Source of the DNA: Pseudomonas sp. Irchel 3H7
GTDB lineage: Bacteria > Pseudomonadota > Gammaproteobacteria > Pseudomonadales > Pseudomonadaceae
NCBI RefSeq assembly: GCF_900187605.1
Contig: NZ_FYEA01000018.1
Coordinates: forward strand, 1-64,000
Direction of reading: 5' to 3'
DNA length: 64,000 nt
Shown here: in pieces, positions 9,046 to 17,627 of the stretch
How positions within the stretch are numbered: the stretch's first letter is position 1
Layout: every line of letters begins with the position of its first letter
Translations under genes and position numbers: made by a program
The notes under the pieces: generated by a model
The model's input: only the letters and a program-made list of their open reading frames with translations
Databases searched by the model: none
Told to the model about the DNA's origin: nothing

Positions 9046-9877
9046 GGTAGCTCCTCTTCAACAGCAGTTGATGCACGACGGTGACGATGGTCATCAACGC
9101 CACCAGCACCACGGCCAGGGCGCTGGCCAGATTCGGGTCGAGGGAAATATCGCCGGAGACCATCGCTGCAATACGGATTGGCAGGACGTTGAAGTTGCCG
9201 GTAGTCAGCGCATAGACCGTGGCGTAAGCGCCGAGGGCGTTGGCCAGCAGAATCACGAACGTCCCGAGCAATGCAGGCGTCAGCACAGGCAAACCAATAT
9301 GCCGCCAGAACTGCCAGCCATTGGCGCCAAGCAGTGCGGCGGACTCGCGCCAGTCTTCACGCAAAGCGTCGAAGGCCGGGTAGAGCAACAACACGCCGAG
9401 GGGAATCTGGAAGTAGGTGTAGAGAATGATCAACCCGGTTTTCGAGTACAGGTTGAAGTCCTGAATGATCCCCGACTGCTTCAACATGATGGTGATGCTG
9501 CCGTTGAAACCGAGCAGGATGATGAACGCGAACGCCAAGGGTACGCCGGAAAAATTGCTGGTCATGTTGGCGAAGGCATTCACGAAATTGCGCAGTTTCG
9601 AGTCGACCCGGCGCAGGGAATACGCACCGAGTACGGCGATGATGATGCCGAACAAGCTCGACCAGAAGCTGATTTCGAGGCTGTACTGGATCGCCTGCAA
9701 GTAGAACTTCGAACTGAAGATCTTGCTGAAGTTGGCCAAGCCCCAGCCGAACTCTTCCGATTGCAGACTGCTGATCATCACCCAGGTCAGCGGGGCGATT
9801 TCGAAGACGATAAAGAACAGCGCGAAGGGCACCACGCACAGCGCCGCCAGCCATTTGCCGCGAATTATTGAGTTCAC
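9032..9877 (-). CDS. ABC transporter permease (PotB type)
   Basis: The second inner-membrane permease of the importer, with about six hydrophobic helices and an EAA loop around AALLGANGWQFWRH. I choose the GTG at 9877 (VNSIIRGKW) because a GGAG lies 8 nt upstream and the GTG then overlaps the phosphatase stop as GTGA. An upstream GTG at 9895 would add six residues. The N-terminus before the first helix is short. Confidence 0.9.
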   Translation of the reverse strand: MNSIIRGKWLAALCVVPFALFFIVFEIAPLTWVMISSLQSEEFGWGLANFSKIFSSKFYLQAIQYSLEISFWSSLFGIIIAVLGAYSLRRVDSKLRNFVNAFANMTSNFSGVPLAFAFIILLGFNGSITIMLKQSGIIQDFNLYSKTGLIILYTYFQIPLGVLLLYPAFDALREDWRESAALLGANGWQFWRHIGLPVLTPALLGTFVILLANALGAYATVYALTTGNFNVLPIRIAAMVSGDISLDPNLASALAVVLVALMTIVTVVHQLLLKRSYHVSR

Positions 9878-10680
9878 TTGAGCAACTCCCGGCACACAGG
9901 TTTGTCGTGGGGCACGCCGAGTAGTTCGCAGACGGTGCCGCAGATTTCCGTCTGTTTCGGTGCGGCATCGGCGTTGAGGCTGAAGGCTTCACCGAGGACA
10001 AACAGCGGCACCTGGCGTTCTTCCGGCAGCAGGCCGTTGTGTGAGCGATCGTTGTTCATGCCGTGGTCGGCAGTTACCAGCACTTGATAGCCAGCGTCGA
10101 GCCAGTTCTGCAGATAGTCGGCAAGGATGATGTCGGCGAAGCGCGCGCTGTTGCGGTATTGCGAAGAATCGAGACCGTGTTTGTGCCCGGCGTCGTCGAT
10201 GTTCATCGGGTGGATCAGCAGGAAATTCGGATCGTGGCGCAGGCGCAGGTTTTCGGCGTCGGCGAACAGGTGCGAATCCGGGTAGTGATCGCTCCAGTAG
10301 AAATGCCCGTGCTGGATCGGCAGCGACAGATTATCGGTATGGCGGTCGCGCGCGGCTACGAACGGTGAGCGGTTGTACAACTCGCTGACCCAGTGATACG
10401 CCGCTGCTGCGGTTTTCAGGCCGGCGTCGCGGGCGTAGTGATAAATGCTGCGCTGGTTGGACAGGCGCGAGACATTGTTGTGGACGATGCCGCTGTCGAT
10501 CGGCGGCACGCCGGTGAGGATACATTCATAAAGCGGTCGGGACAGGGCCGGCAGTTCGCACTCCAGTTGATAGAGCGCGGCGCGTCCTGCGCCAACATAA
10601 GCCTGCAGATGCCCCATGGCGTGACGCGCGACCTCGTAGTTGAGGCCGTCGAGCACGACAAGGATGACGTTGTGCTTCAT
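9874..10680 (-). CDS. Alkaline-phosphatase-superfamily hydrolase (nucleotide pyrophosphatase/phosphodiesterase-like)
   Basis: A 268-residue protein starting MKHNVILVVLDGLNYEVARH. The first metal aspartate is D11, the nucleophile Ser is probably in LSRPL (S47), and a TADHGMN motif provides further metal ligands, as in the NPP/phosphonoacetate hydrolase branch. There is no signal peptide, so it acts in the cytosol on imported substrate. A longer open frame upstream runs into the REP element and is not credible. It sits between the binding-protein gene and the permeases, so its substrate is probably what the ABC system imports: a phosphonate or phosphodiester is my inference. Confidence 0.85.
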   Translation of the reverse strand: MKHNVILVVLDGLNYEVARHAMGHLQAYVGAGRAALYQLECELPALSRPLYECILTGVPPIDSGIVHNNVSRLSNQRSIYHYARDAGLKTAAAAYHWVSELYNRSPFVAARDRHTDNLSLPIQHGHFYWSDHYPDSHLFADAENLRLRHDPNFLLIHPMNIDDAGHKHGLDSSQYRNSARFADIILADYLQNWLDAGYQVLVTADHGMNNDRSHNGLLPEERQVPLFVLGEAFSLNADAAPKQTEICGTVCELLGVPHDKPVCRELLK

Positions 10681-10720
10681 AGGGGCAAAAACTCCGAAAA
10701 CAAAACTGGAACCAACCCCT

Positions 10721-10804
10721 GTAGGAGCTGCCGCAGGCTGCGATCTTTTGATGTTGCTTTTAAAGGGCAAGATCAAAAGATCGCAGCCTGCGGCAGCTCC
10801 TACA
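10721..10804. repeat. REP pair (GTAGGAGCTGCC..GGCTGCGATC family)
   Basis: Two inverted copies of the approximately 30-bp Pseudomonas REP sequence around a short spacer form a long hairpin (REPIN-like). It separates the binding-protein gene from the rest of its operon, a position where such elements can protect the upstream mRNA segment and allow excess binding protein. Confidence 0.9.
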
Positions 10805-10813
10805 GATGAAGGA

Positions 10814-11881
10814 TTACTTCATCTCTACGATGACTTCTTCGTTCCACTGCTGTGGCAGGGCCTTGGAAGTCTTCTCCCACGCATCGGCGTCTTTGATCGG
10901 GGTGACCTTTTTGTACTGCTCGTTCGGCAGCAGTTTGGCCTTGACGTCTTCCGGCAGTTGCAGGTGCTCGGCACGGATCGGACGGGCGTTGCCGCGCGCG
11001 AGGTTGGTCTGGCCGGCGTCGCTGAAGATGTATTCGCGGGTCAGCTTGGCGGCGTTCGGGTTTTTTGCGTACTTGTTGATGATCGTGGTGTAGCCGGAAA
11101 TCACCGAACCGTCGGACGGGATCAGCACCACGTAGTCATCCGGGTTGGCCATCTTGGCTTTGTAGCTGAGGCCGTTGAAGTCCCAGACCACACCGACTTC
11201 GATTTCGCCTTTTTCCATGGTGGCGATGGTCGGGTTGGCCATCGACAGGCGACCTTGCTTGGCGATGTCTGCAAACAGCAGCAGGGCGGGTTTGATGTTT
11301 TTCTCGTCGCCACCGTTGGCCAGTGCCGCCGCGAGAACGCCGTTGGCGGCTTGGGCGGCGGTGCTCACGTCACCGATGGAAACCTTGTATTTGCCGCCCT
11401 TGAGGTCTGCCCATTTGGTCGGAACTTCGGAACCGTGCAGGAGCTTTTTGTTGACGATGAAGGCGATGGTGCCGGTGTAGGCCAGCGCCCAGTTGCCATC
11501 CTTGTCCTTGGCCCAGTCCGGGACTTGATCCCAAGTGCTTGGCTTGTACGGTTGCACCACACCTTGCTTGACCGCGATCGGGCCGAAGGCCGCACCGACG
11601 TCGCCGATGTCAGCGGTGGCGTTGTCTTTTTCGGCGGCGAACTTGGCGATTTCCTGGGCCGAACTCATGTCGGTGTCGATGTGCTTGAGGCCGTAGGTTT
11701 TGGCCAGGTCTTCCCAGGTGCCTTTCCAGTTGGCCCAGTCATCGGGCATGCCGACGCTGTTGACGGCGCCTTCCGCTTTCGCAGCGGCTTCGAGGGTTTT
11801 CAGATCGGTGCCGGCCGCCATGGCGGAGGTGCACATTGCAATGGTCGAGCCTAACAGTGTTGCCAGGAAAAGCTGTTTCAT
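10814..11881 (-). CDS. ABC transporter periplasmic substrate-binding protein
   Basis: A 355-residue binding protein with a cleavable signal peptide (MKQLFLATLLGSTIAM.., cut after about AMA). The fold resembles the Fe3+/spermidine/2-aminoethylphosphonate binding group (cluster D type II): DLKTLEAAAKAEGAVNSVG, then GDVGAAFGPIAVKQGVV and VVWDFNGLSYKAKM. It is first in the cluster and probably the specificity determinant. Iron-type binding proteins usually show paired tyrosines, which are not evident here; an organophosphorus or small zwitterionic ligand is therefore more likely, but unproven. Confidence 0.9.
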   Translation of the reverse strand: MKQLFLATLLGSTIAMCTSAMAAGTDLKTLEAAAKAEGAVNSVGMPDDWANWKGTWEDLAKTYGLKHIDTDMSSAQEIAKFAAEKDNATADIGDVGAAFGPIAVKQGVVQPYKPSTWDQVPDWAKDKDGNWALAYTGTIAFIVNKKLLHGSEVPTKWADLKGGKYKVSIGDVSTAAQAANGVLAAALANGGDEKNIKPALLLFADIAKQGRLSMANPTIATMEKGEIEVGVVWDFNGLSYKAKMANPDDYVVLIPSDGSVISGYTTIINKYAKNPNAAKLTREYIFSDAGQTNLARGNARPIRAEHLQLPEDVKAKLLPNEQYKKVTPIKDADAWEKTSKALPQQWNEEVIVEMK

Positions 11882-12232
11882 TCCGAAGCTCCTTGGTCGT
11901 GTTCAACGCTGCGATTGCGGTGTGTGTTGGTCTAGGTCAGCAATACCTGAGCCAATTTAAGGGGGTTGGATGACACTTTGATGTCGGCGGCCTTGTTTCA
12001 GGCCTCTTGTTTGCCCGGTATTGGCGGCTGCCAGATAAGCGTAGACCATGCTCAAAGGCCCGCAGAGCAAGGGACTTGGCCGATGTATTGCAAGTCGTGA
12101 GGACGACCGTTCGGTAGTTTTGTCATCTCTCGGTCATCTGCACTGCCTAGGCTTGCAATATCAGGAAACGGCTCGATTGCCGTGCGGTTTTGCCCCGAAA
12201 CAGTGCTGGTCTAGTCCAGATAGGTAACGTTG
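11882..12232. promoter_or_regulatory. Divergent promoter region with TGGTCTAG-type operator pair
   Basis: Intergenic region between the binding-protein gene and the UTRA regulator. TGGTCTAGGTCAG (11928-11940) lies 47 bp before the leftward gene, and TGGTCTAGTCCAG (12207-12219) lies 14 bp before the regulator start. A partial copy TAGACCA is at 12042-12048. GntR/HutC-type regulators commonly bind GGTCTAGACC-like palindromes, so these are candidate sites for the adjacent UTRA protein, giving autoregulation and control of the transporter. Confidence 0.6.
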
Positions 12233-12946
12233 ATGCGCGATGAGGCAACAAAAGCGGTGACAGCGATTGGCCAGGTGTTGCAGGAGCAGCTTGATCACGG
12301 GTTGTTGGCGGCAGGCAGCAAGCTGCCGGCCGAGCGCAAGCTCAGTGAGTTGTTCGGCACGACGCGGATTACTGTGCGAGAGGCGTTGTTGCAACTGGAG
12401 GCGCAGGGGCAGATTTATCGTGAGGAGCGCCGTGGCTGGTTCGTCTCGCCGCCGCGTCTGGCCTACAACCTGATGCAGAGAAGTCACTTTCACGCGATGG
12501 TCAGTGTGCAGGGGCGGGTGCCGTCGACTGAGGTGATTTCGGCGCGTTTGCAGCCGGCTTCGGCGGCGGTGTGTGCGTGGTTGCAACTGCCGGCGTTGTC
12601 GAGCGTGATTCAGATTTGCCGGTCGCGGCGCATTGATGGGCGGTTGGTGTTGTATGTGGAGCACTATTTGAATCCGCAGTTTTTTCCGGGGATTCTTGAG
12701 TTTGATTTGAATCAGTCGATGACCGAGTTGTATGCGCGGCATTACGATTTGCACTATGGGCGGGTGCGCTTTGAGATTGTGCCGACGTCATTGTCGGTGG
12801 ATGCGGCGGCGGCCCTGCGAGTTTCTGTCGGGAGTCCGGGGTTGCGGATTGCTCGGGTTAATTATGATCAGCATGAGCGGTTGATTGATTGTGATCTGGA
12901 GTTTTGGCGGCATGATGCGATTCATGTCGGGGTGGATGTTGTTTGA
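12233..12946 (+). CDS. GntR/HutC-family transcriptional regulator with UTRA ligand domain
   Basis: A 237-residue regulator. The N-terminal winged helix (about 5-70) contains GSKLPAERKLSELFGTTRIT, and the UTRA effector domain occupies about 85-235, beginning near FHAMVSVQGRVPSTEVISA. The ATG at 12233 is preferred, with AGGTAA 8 nt upstream; a TTG one codon earlier is unlikely. It is divergent from the ABC/phosphatase cluster, and related PhnF/PhnR proteins control phosphonate uptake, so local control is expected. Confidence 0.9.
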   Translation: MRDEATKAVTAIGQVLQEQLDHGLLAAGSKLPAERKLSELFGTTRITVREALLQLEAQGQIYREERRGWFVSPPRLAYNLMQRSHFHAMVSVQGRVPSTEVISARLQPASAAVCAWLQLPALSSVIQICRSRRIDGRLVLYVEHYLNPQFFPGILEFDLNQSMTELYARHYDLHYGRVRFEIVPTSLSVDAAAALRVSVGSPGLRIARVNYDQHERLIDCDLEFWRHDAIHVGVDVV

Positions 12947-12984
12947 GCGTTTTGGGGGTATATCCGTTGCTGCGGTAACGGCTA

Positions 12985-13247
12985 CTTAGGGTTCCGCCCT
13001 TACGGCGGGTCACCTTTTCCAAACGCCGAAAAGGTAACCCAAAAGGCTTGCTCCTACGTGCGGCCCGCTCGCTGGGGCTCGGGGTTCCTTCGCTCCGAGA
13101 TCGATCCGGGCGCAGCGCCTACGGTTTGCTTCGCTGCACCTCCTCTCGCTGTGTTTGGCTTCGCCAAACGGTCGCTGCGCTCCCACCCCCGGATCAATCC
13201 CTCCACTCAGCCTTCCGACGTCGCCCGTGGATCAAGATCAAAAGCGG
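12985..13247. repeat. Dispersed Pseudomonas intergenic repeat (GGTTCCGCCCTTACGGCGGG element)
   Basis: Sequence beginning with GGTTCCGCCCTTACGGCGGG and continuing with TCACCTTTTCCAAACGCC is a recurrent non-coding element I recognise from many Pseudomonas genomes. The open frames in it are low-complexity and lack ribosome-binding sites, so I do not call genes. Confidence 0.55.
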
Positions 13248-13341
13248 TACTCGAGCTTGCGCTCATTGTGTTGAGTGGTGAGAAGCAGAAGCGATATTGG
13301 TTTGCCGGTTGGACTCAATCCCTGTGGGAGCTGGCTTGCCA

Positions 13342-13573
13342 GCGATGGCGGCCTGAGAGCCGACCTGTTTCTTGCGGATGTACTCGATCCCTTGTAGGAG
13401 TGAGCCTGCTCGCGATGGCGGCCTGGGAGCCGACCTGTTTCTTGCGGATGTACTCGATCCCTTGTAGGAGTGAGCCTGCTCGCGATGGCGGCCTGAGAGC
13501 CGACCTGTTTCTTGCGGATGTACTCGATCCCTTGTAGGAGTGAGCCTGCTCGCGATGGCGGCCTGAGAGCCGA
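13342..13573. repeat. 70-bp tandem repeat containing REP units, about 3.3 copies
   Basis: The marker CTTGCGGATGTACTCGATCC recurs at 13371, 13441 and 13511, giving an exact 70-bp period with very few substitutions (GGGAGCC versus GAGAGCC). Each unit carries one GTAGGAGTGAGCCTGCTCGC REP copy in the same orientation. A related GTGGGAGCTGGCTTGCCAGC copy precedes the array and a single GTGGGAGCGAGCCTGCTCGC copy follows at about 13606-13625. Confidence 0.9.
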
Positions 13574-13652
13574 CCAATTTCTGGCAGACTGCACACGGTC
13601 CAAATGTGGGAGCGAGCCTGCTCGCGAAGGCACTCCCACAGTCACCTCATCT

Positions 13653-14987
13653 CTACTTACCCGCCCCCGCATTGGCATACAAATAATCCGTCGCCAGCGA
13701 CGCCAATGTCCTCACGCCCACCACCAGCGCCGACTCATCCACAAAGAACCCGGGATTATGATTCGGCGCTGCCTTGCTCATGTCCTGGTCTCTTGGTGTC
13801 ACGCCGAGAAACACAAACAGCCCCGGCACTTCCTTGGCAAAGAACGAAAAGTCTTCCGCGCCCCCCACCAGCGGTGCATTCACCACATCATCCTTGGCCG
13901 CCCACTTCAGCGTCGGCAGCATCTTTTCCGTCAGCGCCGGGTTGTTGATGGTCGGGTCGTATTTTTCGATGATGGTGACATCCGCTTTCGCACCGCCGCT
14001 TTCGGCGATTTTTTCCACGGTCTGGCGGACGTCGGCATGCAGTTTCTGGCGGATGCCGTAGTCGTAGGAGCGGATCGTGCCGGTCATGTCGACGGATTCG
14101 GGAATGATGTTGTAGCGCGTGCCGCCGTTGATGGTGCCGATGCTGACCACTGACGGATAAGAGGAGATATCCGTGCGGCGGCTGACTACGGTTTGCAGGC
14201 CGACGATGGTTTGTGCGCCGACGGTGATCGGGTCGATGCCGTCCCAGGGGCGGCCGGCGTGGGTCTGTTTGCCGAGGATTTTGATACGCAGGTCGTCGGA
14301 GCTGGCGAGGGTCGCGCCTGGGCGGTAGGCGATCTGGCCGGCGGGGACGCCGGCCCAGACGTGCAGGCCGAAAACGGCGTCGGGTTTCGGTGATTTCATC
14401 ACACCTTCCTCGACCATCATTTTTGCGCCCCAGGTGTTTTTGCCGTCGGGAATGAAGTCGCTTGGGCCTTCTTCGGCGGGCTGGAAGTAGAACACCACGG
14501 TGCCGGGTAATGTGTCGCGCATACCTGAGAGAATTTTCGCCGTGCTCAGCAGGATCGCGGTGTGCGCATCGTGGCCGCAGGCGTGCATGACGTCGACTTC
14601 TTTGTCGAGATAGATGCCTTTGGCTTTTGAGGCGAACGGCAGGTCGGCGACTTCCTTGACCGGCAGCGCATCCATGTCGGCGCGCAGGGCCACGGTCGGG
14701 CCGGGCAGGGCGCCTTTGAGCACGGCCACTACACCGGTGCGGGCGACGCCGGTTTTGACTTCCAGACCCATGGCCTTGAGTTGTTTGGCGACCAGTTCGG
14801 CGGTGCGTTTTTCAGTGTTGCCGAGTTCTGGATGAGCGTGGATGTCGCGGCGGGTTTCCAGCAGCTCCGGTTCGAGCTTTTGCGCTTGTTCGGCGATTTG
14901 CGTGCGGGTGCTTTCCAGCGTGGCGGCACCGGCGTGGCTGGCGATCAGGGTGAGTAGAACTGCTTGGGCAATGCGCGTCAGTTGCAT
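13653..14987 (-). CDS. M20-family amidohydrolase (periplasmic carboxypeptidase/aminoacylase-like)
   Basis: A 444-residue metallohydrolase with a signal peptide (MQLTRIAQAVLLTLIASHAG). The start at 14987 is supported by AAGGAG upstream; a longer frame is rejected. Zinc-binding motifs are HACGHDAH (135-142) and QPAEEG (169-174), with the catalytic Glu in the latter. It belongs to the M20D group that includes hippurate hydrolase, IAA-amino acid hydrolase and N-acyl-amino acid amidohydrolases. The export signal suggests it releases amino acids from acylated substrates in the periplasm. The exact substrate is unknown. Confidence 0.9.
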   Translation of the reverse strand: MQLTRIAQAVLLTLIASHAGAATLESTRTQIAEQAQKLEPELLETRRDIHAHPELGNTEKRTAELVAKQLKAMGLEVKTGVARTGVVAVLKGALPGPTVALRADMDALPVKEVADLPFASKAKGIYLDKEVDVMHACGHDAHTAILLSTAKILSGMRDTLPGTVVFYFQPAEEGPSDFIPDGKNTWGAKMMVEEGVMKSPKPDAVFGLHVWAGVPAGQIAYRPGATLASSDDLRIKILGKQTHAGRPWDGIDPITVGAQTIVGLQTVVSRRTDISSYPSVVSIGTINGGTRYNIIPESVDMTGTIRSYDYGIRQKLHADVRQTVEKIAESGGAKADVTIIEKYDPTINNPALTEKMLPTLKWAAKDDVVNAPLVGGAEDFSFFAKEVPGLFVFLGVTPRDQDMSKAAPNHNPGFFVDESALVVGVRTLASLATDYLYANAGAGK

Positions 14988-15051
14988 CGGGTTCTCCTTG
15001 ATTATTGTTGTCGGGCTTCCCTGCCTGTGACTGCAAGCGCGCGCCTGAGTG

Positions 15052-17205
15052 CTATTCCTTCGGCTGACCGCCACCGGCAGTGATCACTTGCACGCTCATG
15101 CGTGGCGTTGCCAGATCGAGTCCGGCTTCGTCGAGATGGCGTTTGAGCGACAGGTTGAAGGCTCGAGAAACTTCCCACTGTTTGATCGGTGCGGTCTTGA
15201 ACCGTGCGCGCAGAATCGCGCTGCCGGATTCGAAACTCTCTACACCCTGAATCTCCAGCGGCGACCAGATATTGCGCCGCTGTAGCGGATCGGTACGCAT
15301 CTTCTGCCCGACTTCACGCATCAGTTTGATCGCGTCGTCGATTTCCATGTTGTACGGCACCGCCACACGGAAGATCGCGTAGCCGAATTCCCGCGAGTAG
15401 TTCTTGATGCTTTTGATTTCGCTGAACGGGATGGTGTGGACGATGCCGTCGATGTCGCGCAGGCGCACGGTGCGGATGGTCAGGCCTTCGACGGTGCCGA
15501 GGTGGCCGCCGACGTCGACGTAATCGTCGATGGCCAGTGAGTCTTCGATGATGATGAACAGGCCGGTGATCAAGTCCGCTACCAGTGACTGTGCACCGAA
15601 ACCGATGGCCAGACCGATCACGCCGGCACCGGCCAGCAGTGGCGTGACGTTCATGCCCATGTTCGCCAGCGCGACGATCAGCGCAATGATAAAGATCGCC
15701 ACGAACAGCACGTTGCGAATCAGCGGCATCATCGTTTGCGCACGGGCATTCGCCAGGCCTTTGCGCGAGCGGGTGAGGGCGTGGTGCACGGCGGTGTCGG
15801 CGAGGATCCAGATCAGCCAGGAGAAAATCAGTGTGCCGATCAGGCTGAACAGTTTGACGCTGACATCATGCCCTTCGCCCTCGGCGAAACCGATCAGCGA
15901 CTGGCCCCAGACGCGCAGGCCGAGTTCGATAAAGACCAGCCAGACCACCAGGTGCGCGAGGGTGTAGAAGAAGTTTTTCAGGCGTTCGGAGTACAGCGCG
16001 TGGCGTTTCGGCCCGCGTTGCGGTTTCAGTGAGTGGCGGCGCACGAGGCCGTTGATCACCATGCACATCACCAGCAGCACGGTGCAAATCAGCGACTGGC
16101 GCAAGGCGGTGCTGGTGTCGCCGGCGGAGACGAAGGTGGCGAACAGCGAGATGCCGACCAGTACCAGCGCTGGCACGTACCAGAAGGTGCCGAGGATTTC
16201 GATGGTGTCGCTGAGCGCGCGGCGGGTCAGGCGTCGTGACAGCGGCTGGTTGCGGATCAGGTGCGCGATCGGTCGGCGGAAACGCAGGATAAACAGACCG
16301 GTCGACAGCGCCGCGAGGACATTGGCGATGGTCGCGGCGGTGTGGGCCAGATGCACGCCGAGGCTTTCGATCAGGCGTGGATCGTTCAGCGCCTCACCGA
16401 ACGCGGCGAAGCTACCGATCAGCCACAGCGGCCGGAACGCCTGATGACGCAGAATGTACAGCGCACGATGACGGTGCGGGCCGTCGAGCAGGGAGAACGC
16501 GATCACGCAGATCGCCGAGAAACAGGTACCGACCACCAGCGCATAAGCCAGCACCATCGCCAGGCTTTTACCCAGAGACGATGGCAGCGCGTAGCTCATG
16601 TAGACGGTCATCACCAAGGCGATCAGCCACGGCCCGAGCTTGCGCAAAGCGAAGCGCAGCATGTCGAGGGCTTTGGGATGTTGCGGCAGTTCTTCGGTGA
16701 GGCCGAAACGCATGCGCACCCGATGGCCGAGCCAGATCAGCGCGGCAGCGAGCAGGCTCCACACTGCGAGGATCATGGCGAAGCCGAAGATGATCGGCAG
16801 CCACTCGTTGGCCGGCAGCATCATCGCGCTCAGTTCGTCCTTGGCCAGATCGAACTCGTTGCCCCAGCGGTTGAGCGGGCTGTCAGCGCCGGTAAATTGT
16901 TTTTCGAAGTTGGACAGAGTGCCGCCGATCAAGCCGAGCACGCCTTCTTCAGGGCTGGCCTGGGCTTTTTTGGTGGCGTCGCGCAGCTTCTTCAGATCGG
17001 TCAGCAACTGTGCGCGTTGCTTGTCGTTTTCCAGCGACTTGATGACTTCGTCGAGGGACTGGCCGAGCGGCTCCTGCGCTTCGGGCTGCGCTTTGTTGGT
17101 GTTGAGCAGACCGGGCAAACCGACCGCGTGGGCGGGGGCCAGCGGCAGCAGCGTCATCAGGCAGACGAGGAACAAACTGGGCAAAGCAAAAAGACGAGCG
17201 AACAC
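15052..17205 (-). CDS. MscS-family mechanosensitive ion channel, multi-helix type
   Basis: A large MscS homologue, about 717 residues from the preferred GTG at 17205, which gives a signal peptide (VFARLFALPSLFLVCLMTLL); longer starts put it behind a non-hydrophobic tail. A periplasmic coiled-coil-like segment (about 40-130) precedes roughly ten or eleven membrane helices. The pore helix has GAGVIGLAIGFGAQ followed by the MscS beta domain (DDYVDVGGHLGTVEGLTIRT) and the C-terminal domain. It should release osmolytes under hypo-osmotic shock. A GAGG lies 11 nt before the GTG. Confidence 0.88.
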   Translation of the reverse strand: MFARLFALPSLFLVCLMTLLPLAPAHAVGLPGLLNTNKAQPEAQEPLGQSLDEVIKSLENDKQRAQLLTDLKKLRDATKKAQASPEEGVLGLIGGTLSNFEKQFTGADSPLNRWGNEFDLAKDELSAMMLPANEWLPIIFGFAMILAVWSLLAAALIWLGHRVRMRFGLTEELPQHPKALDMLRFALRKLGPWLIALVMTVYMSYALPSSLGKSLAMVLAYALVVGTCFSAICVIAFSLLDGPHRHRALYILRHQAFRPLWLIGSFAAFGEALNDPRLIESLGVHLAHTAATIANVLAALSTGLFILRFRRPIAHLIRNQPLSRRLTRRALSDTIEILGTFWYVPALVLVGISLFATFVSAGDTSTALRQSLICTVLLVMCMVINGLVRRHSLKPQRGPKRHALYSERLKNFFYTLAHLVVWLVFIELGLRVWGQSLIGFAEGEGHDVSVKLFSLIGTLIFSWLIWILADTAVHHALTRSRKGLANARAQTMMPLIRNVLFVAIFIIALIVALANMGMNVTPLLAGAGVIGLAIGFGAQSLVADLITGLFIIIEDSLAIDDYVDVGGHLGTVEGLTIRTVRLRDIDGIVHTIPFSEIKSIKNYSREFGYAIFRVAVPYNMEIDDAIKLMREVGQKMRTDPLQRRNIWSPLEIQGVESFESGSAILRARFKTAPIKQWEVSRAFNLSLKRHLDEAGLDLATPRMSVQVITAGGGQPKE

Positions 17206-17282
17206 TAGGCGGTCAACCTCGCAAGGGGCGGATTCGCTGGAGTGTACGAGGCCCACTAAAGCAATGCGAGCCGGGCGCGGAT

Positions 17283-17459
17283 TTATTCGTTGAGTTTGGC
17301 GAGGATCTTGTAGACCACGGTGGCGAGGATCGTGAGCATGCCGATCCACATGGCGAATACGCCGGCGTTCTTGTCACGGAAGTTGAAGCCGATGGCCAGC
17401 AGGATCATTCCGCTCAGAATCGGAATGAGCATGGCGTGGAACGAAGACATCGAGATCAT
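17283..17459 (-). CDS. Small membrane protein, 58 residues
   Basis: A short frame reading MISMSSFHAMLIPILSGMIL.. and ending KILAKLNE, with two hydrophobic helices (about 9-23 and 33-50) separated by a polar FNFRDKNAG loop. An AAGG lies upstream of the ATG at 17459; a second ATG at 17450 is possible. It ends 77 bp before the MscS start and faces the same way, so the two may be co-transcribed. It is too short to assign to a family. The alternating hydrophobic helices and clean stop make a real gene likely. Confidence 0.6.
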   Translation of the reverse strand: MISMSSFHAMLIPILSGMILLAIGFNFRDKNAGVFAMWIGMLTILATVVYKILAKLNE

Positions 17460-17526
17460 GGAGACTGCCTTGTCGAAATGAATGATGTAAGTCTAGGTCG
17501 GTTTCTGCCGGCCGGTATTGATCTGA

Positions 17527-17601
17527 GTAGGAGCAACCGAAGGCTGCGATCTTTTGATTTTGTTTTAAGATCAAAAGATCGCAGCCTTCGGCAGCTCCTA
17601 C
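17527..17601. repeat. REP pair
   Basis: Inverted copies of the GTAGGAGC..GGCTGCGATCTTTTGA element between apeB and the small membrane protein gene, forming a long hairpin. The left arm has drifted (GAGCAACCGAAG). Confidence 0.88.
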
Positions 17602-17627
17602 ATTGAATCGCATTTTTGCCGAAGTTT

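Noticed and set aside
10640..11854. 404-codon open frame antisense to the substrate-binding protein gene
   Set aside because: Starts in the phosphatase gene and REP element, has no ribosome-binding site, and covers a clear periplasmic binding protein gene.
13342..13573. CRISPR array
   Set aside because: The 70-bp units are tandem without unique spacers, and no cas gene is present.
13048..13678. Several overlapping open frames in the repeat region
   Set aside because: They translate dispersed and tandem REP repeats, share repeated peptides and lack ribosome-binding sites.
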